DNA from: JBCCCJ01 sp039029315
GTDB taxonomy: Bacteria; Bacteroidota; Bacteroidia; J057
Assembly (NCBI GenBank): GCA_039029315.1
Contig: JBCCGK010000034.1
Location: forward strand, 1-64,000
Direction: 5' to 3'
DNA length: 64,000 nucleotides
Positions 8,825 to 16,581 of this stretch are shown here, piece after piece. The notes below the pieces were generated by a model. The model did no database searches and was not told the origin of the DNA. It worked only from the letters and a program-made list of their open reading frames with translations. How positions within the stretch are numbered: position 1 is the stretch's first letter; each line of letters opens with the position of its first letter. Made by a program: the position numbers and the translations under genes.

Positions 8825-10753
8825 CTATTCTGCCCATTCCCAGGCGGTTCGGTAGGCATCCAACTCTTCTGCATAGTCAAAGAAATCACTATAAAATGGA
8901 TGTTTGGCAAGTGTTGCACTATCCCCAATCACAACAAGTTTTTGTTTGGCGCGGGTGAGTGCAACATTTGTGCGTCTGATATCTCGCAAAAATCCGATCT
9001 CTCCTTTGCGATTGGATCGAGTAAGACTCAGGTACACAATGTCTCGTTCCTGTCCCTGGAATCCATCGACCGTATTGATGCTGATCAGGGGGAGAAAATC
9101 TGACAAGAGTGGGCTGTTGTGTAGTTGCTCTCTCAACGTACGAACTTGCTGTTTGTAGGGAGCAATGATCGCTATGCTGATTCTTTGTTCGATTAACAGT
9201 GGCACTTCTTGTTGGACCTGAATCAGCAAGGTGGCCAGATGTCTAAGAAGAAGCTGAGCTTCGTCAGGATTAGAGACACTCTGGGTCTGGGGATCTCTTT
9301 GTTCATCGAAGCCACAACCAGCCGTGTCTACAAACTCAAGGGGAGGAAAGTTAGGACCGATCACACGATTGGCAACGCTTGCATCTGCTTCCAATTGATC
9401 ATCGTAGAATGTTTTGCCAGAAAATCCCATGATTTGCTGGTGCATGCGGTATTGCTGCTTGAGCATGACCGATACTTCTTTTTTGTCAATGATCTGCTCA
9501 AAGAGCGTACGGCCCAATCCTTTTTTTTCGGCCTGGGTGGATTTGACTGTTGGCGGCAACTGGCAATGGTCGCCAGCCATAATGACCCGATCCGATTTGA
9601 GGACCGGAATCCAGCAGGCGGGTTCAAGCGCTTGGGCTGCCTCATCTATGAATACAGTGTGAAAATGCTTGTCCTTCAGCAAGGAATGTGCGGAACCAGT
9701 CAAGGTGGTTGCAATCACCTGTGTTCGGCTCAAAACCTGATGGGTGATATAATCTTCGAGCTGATGGGCCAGTTTTTTGAATTCTCTGGCCTCTTTTAAC
9801 ATGGCTCGACGACGTTCAGCCTCTTTTGCTCCGTATTTGCGCTTGTGTTTGAGTGCTTGTGTTCTGATGTTTTCTGCTTCAGCCCTCAGTTTTCTTAAAG
9901 ACGGAAAGTCTGAATGTTCTGCAATACTCCCATCCAGGGTAAGGTTCAGAAGTCTTTCTTCCACTCTGGCAGGATTCCCTAAGCGCAAGACAGCCAATCC
10001 CATTTCACTACATCGGAGGGTCAGCAAGTCGACAGCTGTATTACTTGGCGCGCACACCAGGACCTGATTTTCTCTTTTGGAGACTTCATGGATCAAATGC
10101 ACCAGGGTTGTGGTTTTTCCGGTACCTGGCGGGCCGTGAATAATCGCAACATCCCGAGCTTCGAGTGCATTTTGGAGAGCTTGATTTTGAGAAAGATTGA
10201 GGTTTGGGTCCCGAAAATTCACTTTCCACTGATAGAATTCCGGTTTATCCTCTGTCAGAAGAATATTGCTTAGTTCATATAAACGTGAATCTCTTTTTGC
10301 CCCCAGAACCTGATTGACTGCATATTCCATCTCCCGGTAGGTCCGATCATTGAATCCAAGATCTACCCCCAATTTGGCGTGAAATAGCCAATCCGGGAAT
10401 TGCTCTGTTCCAAGAACAATGCGCATTCCATGTTTTTTGAAGCGTGCAACAACTCCACTTGCTCTACCGACTTCCTGATCAGAGAGGGTGCCAAATACAG
10501 ATACAATGCTTCCGACCTGAAATGGGGGATTGCTGCGAATGTCCTTGCGCAAATTGTCAATCTCCAGGACAATTTTTTCTCCCAGCCCGATATAACTTTT
10601 GTTCAAAGCAATAGGATACCAGGTAGAGCCAGTCTCAATCCGCTTCTTCAGTGGACGATTCTGAACCAGCTCCTGATATTGGCGCAGGTCTTCTTCCCTC
10701 TCTAATTTGAGTAATTCAAGGAGATGATTGAAATGTTGTTCTCTGGGATTCAC
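8825..10753 (-). CDS. UPF1/IGHMBP2-like superfamily 1B helicase
   Basis: 642 residues with all SF1 helicase blocks. Motif I is GPPGTGKTTT (about 210), Ia is CAPSNTAVD, and II is DEAA (HTVFIDEAAQALEP). III is GDHCQLPP, followed by QYRMH, and V/VI is NTVDGFQGQERDIVYLSLTRSN with NVALTRAKQKL. The N-terminal 190 residues (IALNKSYIGLGEKIVLEIDN) match the RNA/DNA-binding barrel region of IGHMBP2-type enzymes. It probably unwinds or remodels nucleic acid 5' to 3'. The start is GTG at 10753, whose G is also the last base of the dnaJ TAG stop, indicating translational coupling to dnaJ. Confidence 0.88.
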   Translation of the reverse strand: MNPREQHFNHLLELLKLEREEDLRQYQELVQNRPLKKRIETGSTWYPIALNKSYIGLGEKIVLEIDNLRKDIRSNPPFQVGSIVSVFGTLSDQEVGRASGVVARFKKHGMRIVLGTEQFPDWLFHAKLGVDLGFNDRTYREMEYAVNQVLGAKRDSRLYELSNILLTEDKPEFYQWKVNFRDPNLNLSQNQALQNALEARDVAIIHGPPGTGKTTTLVHLIHEVSKRENQVLVCAPSNTAVDLLTLRCSEMGLAVLRLGNPARVEERLLNLTLDGSIAEHSDFPSLRKLRAEAENIRTQALKHKRKYGAKEAERRRAMLKEAREFKKLAHQLEDYITHQVLSRTQVIATTLTGSAHSLLKDKHFHTVFIDEAAQALEPACWIPVLKSDRVIMAGDHCQLPPTVKSTQAEKKGLGRTLFEQIIDKKEVSVMLKQQYRMHQQIMGFSGKTFYDDQLEADASVANRVIGPNFPPLEFVDTAGCGFDEQRDPQTQSVSNPDEAQLLLRHLATLLIQVQQEVPLLIEQRISIAIIAPYKQQVRTLREQLHNSPLLSDFLPLISINTVDGFQGQERDIVYLSLTRSNRKGEIGFLRDIRRTNVALTRAKQKLVVIGDSATLAKHPFYSDFFDYAEELDAYRTAWEWAE

Positions 10754-11901
10754 TATTGAAAAAACTCGCGAATCTTAGAAAAGAGCCCTTTTTGTTCTCG
10801 AGAAGGATTGGGTTGAAAATTAGCGGCATCCTTGAGCTTGGTCAGAAGTTTTCTTTCTTCCGAGCTCAGATTTTCCGGAGTCCATACATTGACATGAACC
10901 AACAAATTCCCGCTACCATATCCATTGATATTCGAGAGACCCTTGCCTTTGATCCGAACGACTTTTCCTGCTTGAGTTCCAGGGGCCAGTTTGATGCGGA
11001 CTTTTCCACTGAGGGTTGGTACTTCTACCTGCGTACCAAGGGCTGCATTGGGAAAACTAATAAAGAGTTCATGAATCAGGTTGTCCCCATCGCGCTCAAA
11101 GAGTTCATGAGGCTTCTCCTCAATCTGTATGATGAGATCTCCTGGACTTCCGCCCCGTAATCCTGCATTCCCATTGCCTCGCATGCTGAGGGTCATTCCT
11201 TCCTGGACACCGGCAGGAATGTTGAGGGAGACAATGTCTTCTTTGGCATTTCTTCCCTTGCCCCCACAGGTTTGGCAACTTCGGGTAATGATTCTGCCCT
11301 CACCCTGACAGGTAGGACAGGTAGAAACCACAATCTGCTGAAAGAATCCTCCTCCTGCCTGTTGTCTGATCTCTCCACTCCCCTGACAGGTTGGACAGCT
11401 GGTGAAGGAAGTGCCGTTCTCTGCACCAGTTCCTGAGCAAGTCTCACAACTGAGTTGCCGTTGAAGTTTGATTTTTTTCTCTACCCCGCTGGCAATCTCT
11501 TCAAGCGTCAAGGCCAGTTTGATTCGTATGTCTGCCCCTCTTTGTCCTCTACGCCTGCGTCTCCGTCCACCACCTGCACCACTGAATATATCTCCAAACG
11601 CCCCATCTCCAAAGATGTCACTAAATTGACTGAAGATGTCTTCAAACCCTCTGGATTGAAACCCGCCAGCAGCTCCCCCTAATCCTGCGTGTCCAAACCG
11701 ATCATAGGTCTGTCGCTTCTGCTCATCTCCCAATACCTCATAGGCTTCAGCAGCTTCTTTGAACTTTTCTTCAGCTTCTGAATCCCCAGGATTTTTGTCA
11801 GGGTGAAATTGCATGGCCTTTTTTCGATAAGCTTTTTTTAGCTCATCTTTGGTAGCTGTTTTTGCTACGCCAAGCACTTCATAATAATCTCTTTTGGCCA
11901 T
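10753..11901 (-). CDS. dnaJ: Molecular chaperone DnaJ
   Basis: A 382-residue type I J-protein that delivers clients to DnaK and stimulates its ATPase. The J domain is at residues 4-68 with the HPD tripeptide (AMQFHPDKNPGD). A Gly/Phe- and Arg-rich linker (GGGRRRRRRGQRG) follows. The zinc-binding region holds four CxxCxGxG repeats (CETCSGTG, CPTCQGSG, CPTCQGEG, CQTCGGKG), then the client-binding beta domains. It lies 20 bases after grpE and is fused by a one-base stop/start overlap to the helicase gene. dnaK itself is not in the window. Confidence 0.97.
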   Translation of the reverse strand: MAKRDYYEVLGVAKTATKDELKKAYRKKAMQFHPDKNPGDSEAEEKFKEAAEAYEVLGDEQKRQTYDRFGHAGLGGAAGGFQSRGFEDIFSQFSDIFGDGAFGDIFSGAGGGRRRRRRGQRGADIRIKLALTLEEIASGVEKKIKLQRQLSCETCSGTGAENGTSFTSCPTCQGSGEIRQQAGGGFFQQIVVSTCPTCQGEGRIITRSCQTCGGKGRNAKEDIVSLNIPAGVQEGMTLSMRGNGNAGLRGGSPGDLIIQIEEKPHELFERDGDNLIHELFISFPNAALGTQVEVPTLSGKVRIKLAPGTQAGKVVRIKGKGLSNINGYGSGNLLVHVNVWTPENLSSEERKLLTKLKDAANFQPNPSREQKGLFSKIREFFQ

Positions 11902-11921
11902 AATTGTAATGATTCAATCCC

Positions 11922-12578
11922 TCACTCCCCTACAACGACCTTCGCAAATCTAATCACCCGATCCTTTAGTTTATATCCTTTTTCGATGGTATCCATGACT
12001 TTTCCTTTTTGCTCCTCCTCTTCCACTGGAATACTGGTGATGGCTTCATGAAATTCAGAGTCAAATTCCTTGCCTGTACTCACGATGGGTTCCAGGCCGA
12101 TTTTGCTCAAAGTTTTTTTCATGCTATTGTCGACCAAGGCAATTCCTTCTTTGACAGCTGTCAGGTTGTCAGTCTTTTCAATGGCATCCAGGGTTCTGTC
12201 AAAGTTGTCAAGGACCGGCAGAATGGTTCTGAGTAGATCTTGATTCGCAAATCGAATTCTGTCAGTCAACTCTTTTTCTTTTCTTTTTCTAAAGTTGGCA
12301 AATTCTGCCTGAAGACGAAGGGCTTTATCTTTGTGCTCGTCTCGCTCTGCATGTGTGGCTCTCAATTGTCCCTGGAGATCCGCAATGACTTGTATCGCCT
12401 CATCCAGACTTGCAAAGTCAAGATCGTTTTCTTTCTGATTATCAGTAGATTCAGCTTGTTCCTTGCTGTCTTGCTCAGTGGATTCCTGCGAATCCTGAGC
12501 GAGTGTTTCTTCTTGGTCTTGTGCTGTATGTTTGTCCAAATCTGCTTGTTCTTTTTGATCTTTGAGCTCCTCTTTCAT
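11922..12578 (-). CDS. grpE: Nucleotide exchange factor GrpE
   Basis: 218 residues from the ATG at 12578. The frame continues to a GTG at 12620, which would add 14 basic residues; the ATG is preferred but the choice is not certain. The first 75 residues are a highly charged, Gln/Glu/Asp-rich disordered tail. The long GrpE coiled coil (LQGQLRATHAERDEHKDKAL) follows, then RLQAEFANFRKRKEKE and the C-terminal beta domain ending in DRVIRFAKVVV, the signature region. It releases ADP from DnaK. It is the first gene of grpE-dnaJ-helicase, with a palindromic operator candidate at 12641-12684. Confidence 0.96.
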   Translation of the reverse strand: MKEELKDQKEQADLDKHTAQDQEETLAQDSQESTEQDSKEQAESTDNQKENDLDFASLDEAIQVIADLQGQLRATHAERDEHKDKALRLQAEFANFRKRKEKELTDRIRFANQDLLRTILPVLDNFDRTLDAIEKTDNLTAVKEGIALVDNSMKKTLSKIGLEPIVSTGKEFDSEFHEAITSIPVEEEEQKGKVMDTIEKGYKLKDRVIRFAKVVVGE

Positions 12579-12640
12579 GGGCTTGTTACGTTTATTCCAA
12601 AATCCTGAGAATCGTTTCACATCCCCTTAAAATGCACAAT

Positions 12641-12684
12641 TTATGCCAATGACATTCTGGCAAGTGTCATTGGCATAATTGGCA
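12641..12684. promoter_or_regulatory. 14-bp palindrome with repeated TGNCA half-sites, candidate heat-shock operator
   Basis: TTATGCCAATGACA (12641-12654) is matched exactly by its reverse complement at 12665-12678, with a 10-base spacer. Six TGNCA pentamers start at 12644, 12650, 12658, 12665, 12671 and 12680, on a short stretch just before the grpE operon. It is not the CIRCE sequence (TTAGCACTC-N9-GAGTGCTAA). No T-tract follows on the minus strand, so a terminator is unlikely. A role as a binding site for a regulator of chaperone genes is inference from location and symmetry. Confidence 0.6.
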
Positions 12685-12882
12685 GATCGAAGAAATAAAT
12701 AAGAATTACTGAATGAAAAGCAATTATTTTATTCAGAGACTGTTTTGGGTATATTTTTTTCTCAGACAAGGCTCTTTTTTGTGCTCATAGAGGTGTTATG
12801 GGAACAAAAAAAGCCGCTGGATGAGGAAAAAAGACGCATACAAAAAATAAGTGACAGATGTTCAAACAGTCTCTTAGAACTT

Positions 12883-13443
12883 CTAACTTTTTCTTCCTTT
12901 AAATGTTTTCTGATAGGTATCAAAGGGAATGTCCTTCTTGAAGGCATCTTCTGCAAGAAAGCTGAGGATAACAATCATATCTCCTGCTTGTTGATAGCCT
13001 GGCACATTGGTAATAATGCTCAGGTTTGGCTCGAAGAAAATGGTTGCTGGGTAAGACATTCTACCATTGAGCATTTTTGCTGCCAATTCATGCACCCCTC
13101 GTCTTCCTGCATTTGGGAGATATTTATAGGTAACCCCACCTACCGTGATGTCTCCTTTTTGTTCAGCATTGAACTTGACAGCATGATAATTCTGATTGAT
13201 ATATTCAGCAATCTTGGCGTCCTGATAAGTTGTTTTATCCATTCTTTTACACCAGCCACACCAATCTGTATATACATCTACCAGAATCTTTTTGCCATCC
13301 TGTTGAGCAAGCGCAGCCGCTTCTTCAATACTCACCCACTGGATTTCAGCCGAAGGAGCGGATGATTCCTGAACAAATCCTCCGTTGAGAAACAAGATCC
13401 CCATTAGAGAGCACACCAAAAGTATGTTTGACAAAAATTTCAT
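12883..13443 (-). CDS. Secreted thioredoxin-like protein
   Basis: 186 residues with an N-terminal signal peptide or anchor (MKFLSNILLVCSLMGILFLNGG) followed by a thioredoxin-fold domain. The redox motif is CGWC in VDVYTDWCGWCKRMDK (about residues 60-70), followed by a region like the DUF255/SoxW type and the cis-Pro loop (MSYPATIFF, about 130). It should act in the periplasm as a thiol-disulfide reductase or as part of cytochrome maturation or repair. It stands alone, 143 bases from murA on the same strand. Confidence 0.85.
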   Translation of the reverse strand: MKFLSNILLVCSLMGILFLNGGFVQESSAPSAEIQWVSIEEAAALAQQDGKKILVDVYTDWCGWCKRMDKTTYQDAKIAEYINQNYHAVKFNAEQKGDITVGGVTYKYLPNAGRRGVHELAAKMLNGRMSYPATIFFEPNLSIITNVPGYQQAGDMIVILSFLAEDAFKKDIPFDTYQKTFKGRKS

Positions 13444-13586
13444 GTTGATTCAAAATGATTTGCACAAATTAGAGAGTCTAACATACAAAAAAACCATGAA
13501 TTAGGCCGCTTGATGTGTTAGATCTCATAAGATTTGACTTAAAGTAAAGAAAAGTTCGCAAGAGAAACTGTCGGCCAAATGGCGAA

Positions 13587-14900
13587 TTATTGCTTTTTCC
13601 GCCGAATCCTTGCGCCAAGGGAATTCAGGCGATGTTCAATGTTCTGATATCCTCTGTCTATTTGTTCGATATTGAATATGCGGGAGGTTCCCTGTGCAGA
13701 CATGGCCGCTATCAGCAAGGCTACCCCTGCTCTGATATCCGGGCTACTCATGGAGATAGCTTTGAGCGGGACACGTTGTTCGAGGCCAATCACAGTTGCC
13801 CGATGAGGATCACACAAGATGATTTTTGCCCCCATATCGATGAGTTTGTCTACAAAAAAGAGACGACTCTCAAACATTTTTTGATGGATGAGGACTGAGC
13901 CTCGACATTGGGTTGCAACAACGAGTATTATGCTGAGAAGGTCAGGCGTGAATCCTGGCCAGGGATGATCAGAAACTGTGAGAATGCTTCCATCAATAAA
14001 GGTATCAATCTCACACACCTTGCGGGCATCAACATGAATATCGTCTCCAGCAATTCTCAACTGAATTCCCAATCGGCGAAAGGTTTCTGGGATGATGCCC
14101 AATGATTGTACCCCGGCATCCTTGATAGTAATCGTGCTTTGGGTCATAGCTGCCATCCCAATAAAACTGCCTACTTCAATCATGTCTGACAACAATCTAT
14201 GCTCTGTGCCGCCAAGGGATTCTACTCCTTCTATTGTCAGCAAATTGCTCCCAATACCAGAAATTTTGGCGCCCATGCGATTCAGCATTTTGCAGAGTTG
14301 CTGTAAATATGGCTCGCATGCGGCATGATAGATGGTGGTCGTTCCTGCTGCAAGGGTGGCTGCCATCACAAGATTGGCAGTTCCAGTAACAGAAGCTTCA
14401 TCCAACAACATATAAGCTCCCCTCAACCTGCCATTGACTTTAACACGAAAAATGCCTTCAACTTCATCATACTTGAATTGAGCCCCCAATTGCTGAAAGC
14501 CCCAAAAATGAGTATCCAATCGCCTTCTGCCGATTTTGTCCCCGCCAGGTCGGGAAATGAATGCCTGCCCAAATCTTGCCAACAGAGGGCCTACCAGCAT
14601 GATGGAACCTCTCAATTTGCTTGCTTTTTCCCAGAAAGCTTTGCTTTGCAGATAGTCGGTATCAATATTGGCCGCCTGAAATACATAGGTATCAGCTGCC
14701 TCCTTCTTGACAGAGACGCCCATTGATTGGAGGATGTCGATGAGCCGGTTGACATCTACAATATCCGGAAGATTGGCGATCCGAATCGGTTCAGAGCTGA
14801 GTAAGGTTGCGCAGATGATTTGTAGCGCTTCGTTTTTGGCTCCCTGAGGAGTGATTGATCCTTGAAGGCGATGACCTCCTTCAACTTCAAAGTATTCCAT
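13587..14900 (-). CDS. murA: UDP-N-acetylglucosamine 1-carboxyvinyltransferase MurA, Asp-type active site
   Basis: A 437-residue cytoplasmic enzyme that transfers enolpyruvate from PEP to UDP-GlcNAc, the first committed step of peptidoglycan synthesis. Seen: PQGAKNEALQI near the N-terminus (substrate-binding KN), LRGSIMLVGPLLARFG (97-111), the flexible active loop at 118-128, and the C-terminal DIRAGVALLIAA. The loop reads PGGDKIGRRRLD, with Asp121 (codon 14538-14540, GAC) where E. coli MurA has catalytic Cys115. Such Asp forms are known in mycobacteria, Chlamydia and Borrelia and are insensitive to fosfomycin. The rest of the enzyme is full length, so it is probably active. Confidence 0.95.
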   Translation of the reverse strand: MEYFEVEGGHRLQGSITPQGAKNEALQIICATLLSSEPIRIANLPDIVDVNRLIDILQSMGVSVKKEAADTYVFQAANIDTDYLQSKAFWEKASKLRGSIMLVGPLLARFGQAFISRPGGDKIGRRRLDTHFWGFQQLGAQFKYDEVEGIFRVKVNGRLRGAYMLLDEASVTGTANLVMAATLAAGTTTIYHAACEPYLQQLCKMLNRMGAKISGIGSNLLTIEGVESLGGTEHRLLSDMIEVGSFIGMAAMTQSTITIKDAGVQSLGIIPETFRRLGIQLRIAGDDIHVDARKVCEIDTFIDGSILTVSDHPWPGFTPDLLSIILVVATQCRGSVLIHQKMFESRLFFVDKLIDMGAKIILCDPHRATVIGLEQRVPLKAISMSSPDIRAGVALLIAAMSAQGTSRIFNIEQIDRGYQNIEHRLNSLGARIRRKKQ

Positions 14901-15041
14901 AGTTTGTCAGTTATCCGTAGTAATTGATTGACCTACGGATGTGAATACGTTGGGAAAGGATGGGGTGACTATATGAATTGAATATCAGCGGGAAACCACA
15001 TATCATGTGCATCCGGGAATCAAGAATTTGCCTGTTCTCAA

Positions 15042-15695
15042 TCAGTGATGATTGTGATTGTTTTTCCGCCTTCTATTGTTTTTGTTCCGATTGGATTTCT
15101 TCTTTTTCTTATTGTTGGAATGATGATTCCTGTTTTGTTCTGGTGGGGGAGTTGTTTTGGTGAAGACGAGGTCTTCAGGATTGATCTTGAGTTTGCCATC
15201 AGATATATCCCGAATATGTTCGGTAATCACAACATCTGCTGCGGATTCCCGATCCATATTTCGCAAAAACTGTTGCATAGTATTCGCAATCTGATTGATA
15301 TAGGCCTTTTTGAGTTCACCTTCTTCCATATGAGTGGCCTTTTCAATCATCAATTGCACATTTCGGCCATACTGTTTGTATCTGGGCTGACCTTTCATAT
15401 AAGGAAGCCGCTCTCTGGACAAATGTACAGGTTCTGGCAATTCGGGCACTGGAAATGGTCCTTCTACATCTAGTTTTCTATCACTTACCAAATAGAGTGC
15501 ATCCCAAAGTTTTTGTTTGTATTCAGGAATCTCTTTCAACTGGGGATTCAGATTGCCCATTATGCGGACAATTTCATGAGCAATCTGGGTTCTTTTTTCC
15601 ATATCTTCAATGGTGAGAGCGTACTCAACCATTGATTGGACATTTCGCCCAAATTCCCGCAGACGCAAAGGCGTTTCGGATACGTTATATTTCAT
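15042..15695 (-). CDS. DUF4290 domain-containing protein
   Basis: 217 residues from the ATG at 15695; the frame extends to 15743, but MKYNVSETPLRLREFGRNVQ is the characteristic start of the family. The domain covers about residues 1-180 and holds two related helical segments, each with a GRNVQ motif (EFGRNVQSMVEYA and QYGRNVQLMIEKA). The tail of about 25 residues is extremely basic and Asn/His-rich (KKKKSNRNKNNRRRKNN) and may bind nucleic acid. The family is widespread in Bacteroidota and often lies next to murA, as here; its role is unknown. Confidence 0.85.
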   Translation of the reverse strand: MKYNVSETPLRLREFGRNVQSMVEYALTIEDMEKRTQIAHEIVRIMGNLNPQLKEIPEYKQKLWDALYLVSDRKLDVEGPFPVPELPEPVHLSRERLPYMKGQPRYKQYGRNVQLMIEKATHMEEGELKKAYINQIANTMQQFLRNMDRESAADVVITEHIRDISDGKLKINPEDLVFTKTTPPPEQNRNHHSNNKKKKKSNRNKNNRRRKNNHNHH

Positions 15696-15796
15696 TTTTT
15701 TGCTTAAAAATAATAGGGGAAGGCAGAACAATTGGATAGTCAACGAACTGTTCTACAACAAAATTGCGAAAAAAAAGAAGGGAAGTCAAGTTCATG

Positions 15797-16510
15797 TTAG
15801 TAGCCCCAATAAGTTTTGACTTGAGAAAGAGCGAATAAAGCAGCTGTCTCTGTTCGAAGTCTTTGGTCGCCTAATAGGACGGGGAAACATGCCTGATGTT
15901 GGGCTTGTTGAACTTCCTCTTCAGTAAAATCGCCCTCGGGACCTATGAGAATGGAGAGCTGCGAAGTTGCCACTATCTTGGGTTGATGGTGAGTCATCTG
16001 GCTTTGGGCTTCGCAATATGCAAGGAAGCTCGGTCCCTCTCTTTCCTGCTCCAGGAAGGAGGTCAATGATTGTAAGGGATGTAAGGTCGGAAGCCTTGAA
16101 CGTTTACATTGTTTCAGAGCTGTCAGCATCAAGGTCTGAATTCGTTCCGGTTTAAATTTGGATTTATAGGGATCTGTTCGTTGGCACTGAATGGGGAAAA
16201 TCTCCGTAACCCCCAATTCTACCGCCTTTTCTATCAACCACTCGAACCTGTCTTTGAGCCGCAAGGGAGAGACAATCAACCGAAGTGTCTTGCCGTGTTC
16301 GCCCCAATTCTGTCGGGACTCCAGCAACTCCAGATCAGTTCGGTCCTTGTAGATCTGACTAATTCGGGCTCGATACATATTTCCCTGGCCATCAATGGCA
16401 TGTATAATATCGCCGATTCTATGGCGTAATACCTTCACGCAATGCCGAGTTTCGATTGCATTCAGTTCTCCTTGCTCTGCAGAGGGTCTTGTGAGATAGA
16501 AGAGTTGCAT
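15797..16510 (-). CDS. rsmE: 16S rRNA (uracil-1498-N3)-methyltransferase
   Basis: 237 residues. The N-terminal PUA-like domain (HCVKVLRHRIGDIIHAIDGQG, about 20-45) precedes a SPOUT knot methyltransferase domain. Seen in the latter: SPLRLKDRFEWLIEKAVELGVTEIFP, the SAM-binding GPEGDFTEEEV (about 186-198) and the trefoil segment LGDQRLRTETAAL near the C-terminus. It methylates U1498 in the decoding site of 16S rRNA using SAM. It is divergent from the DUF4271 gene, with 71 bases between starts. Confidence 0.93.
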   Translation of the reverse strand: MQLFYLTRPSAEQGELNAIETRHCVKVLRHRIGDIIHAIDGQGNMYRARISQIYKDRTDLELLESRQNWGEHGKTLRLIVSPLRLKDRFEWLIEKAVELGVTEIFPIQCQRTDPYKSKFKPERIQTLMLTALKQCKRSRLPTLHPLQSLTSFLEQEREGPSFLAYCEAQSQMTHHQPKIVATSQLSILIGPEGDFTEEEVQQAQHQACFPVLLGDQRLRTETAALFALSQVKTYWGY

Positions 16511-16581
16511 GATGGGCGAAATTACTAAGTCCCAGGCATTTTCCGTAGTTTTGTTGCACGTTCCCTGATCTTTTTATCTGG

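Noticed and set aside
12745..13365. 206-residue plus-strand open frame overlapping the thioredoxin gene
   Set aside because: The thioredoxin on the minus strand has CGWC and a signal peptide; the plus frame is its shadow.
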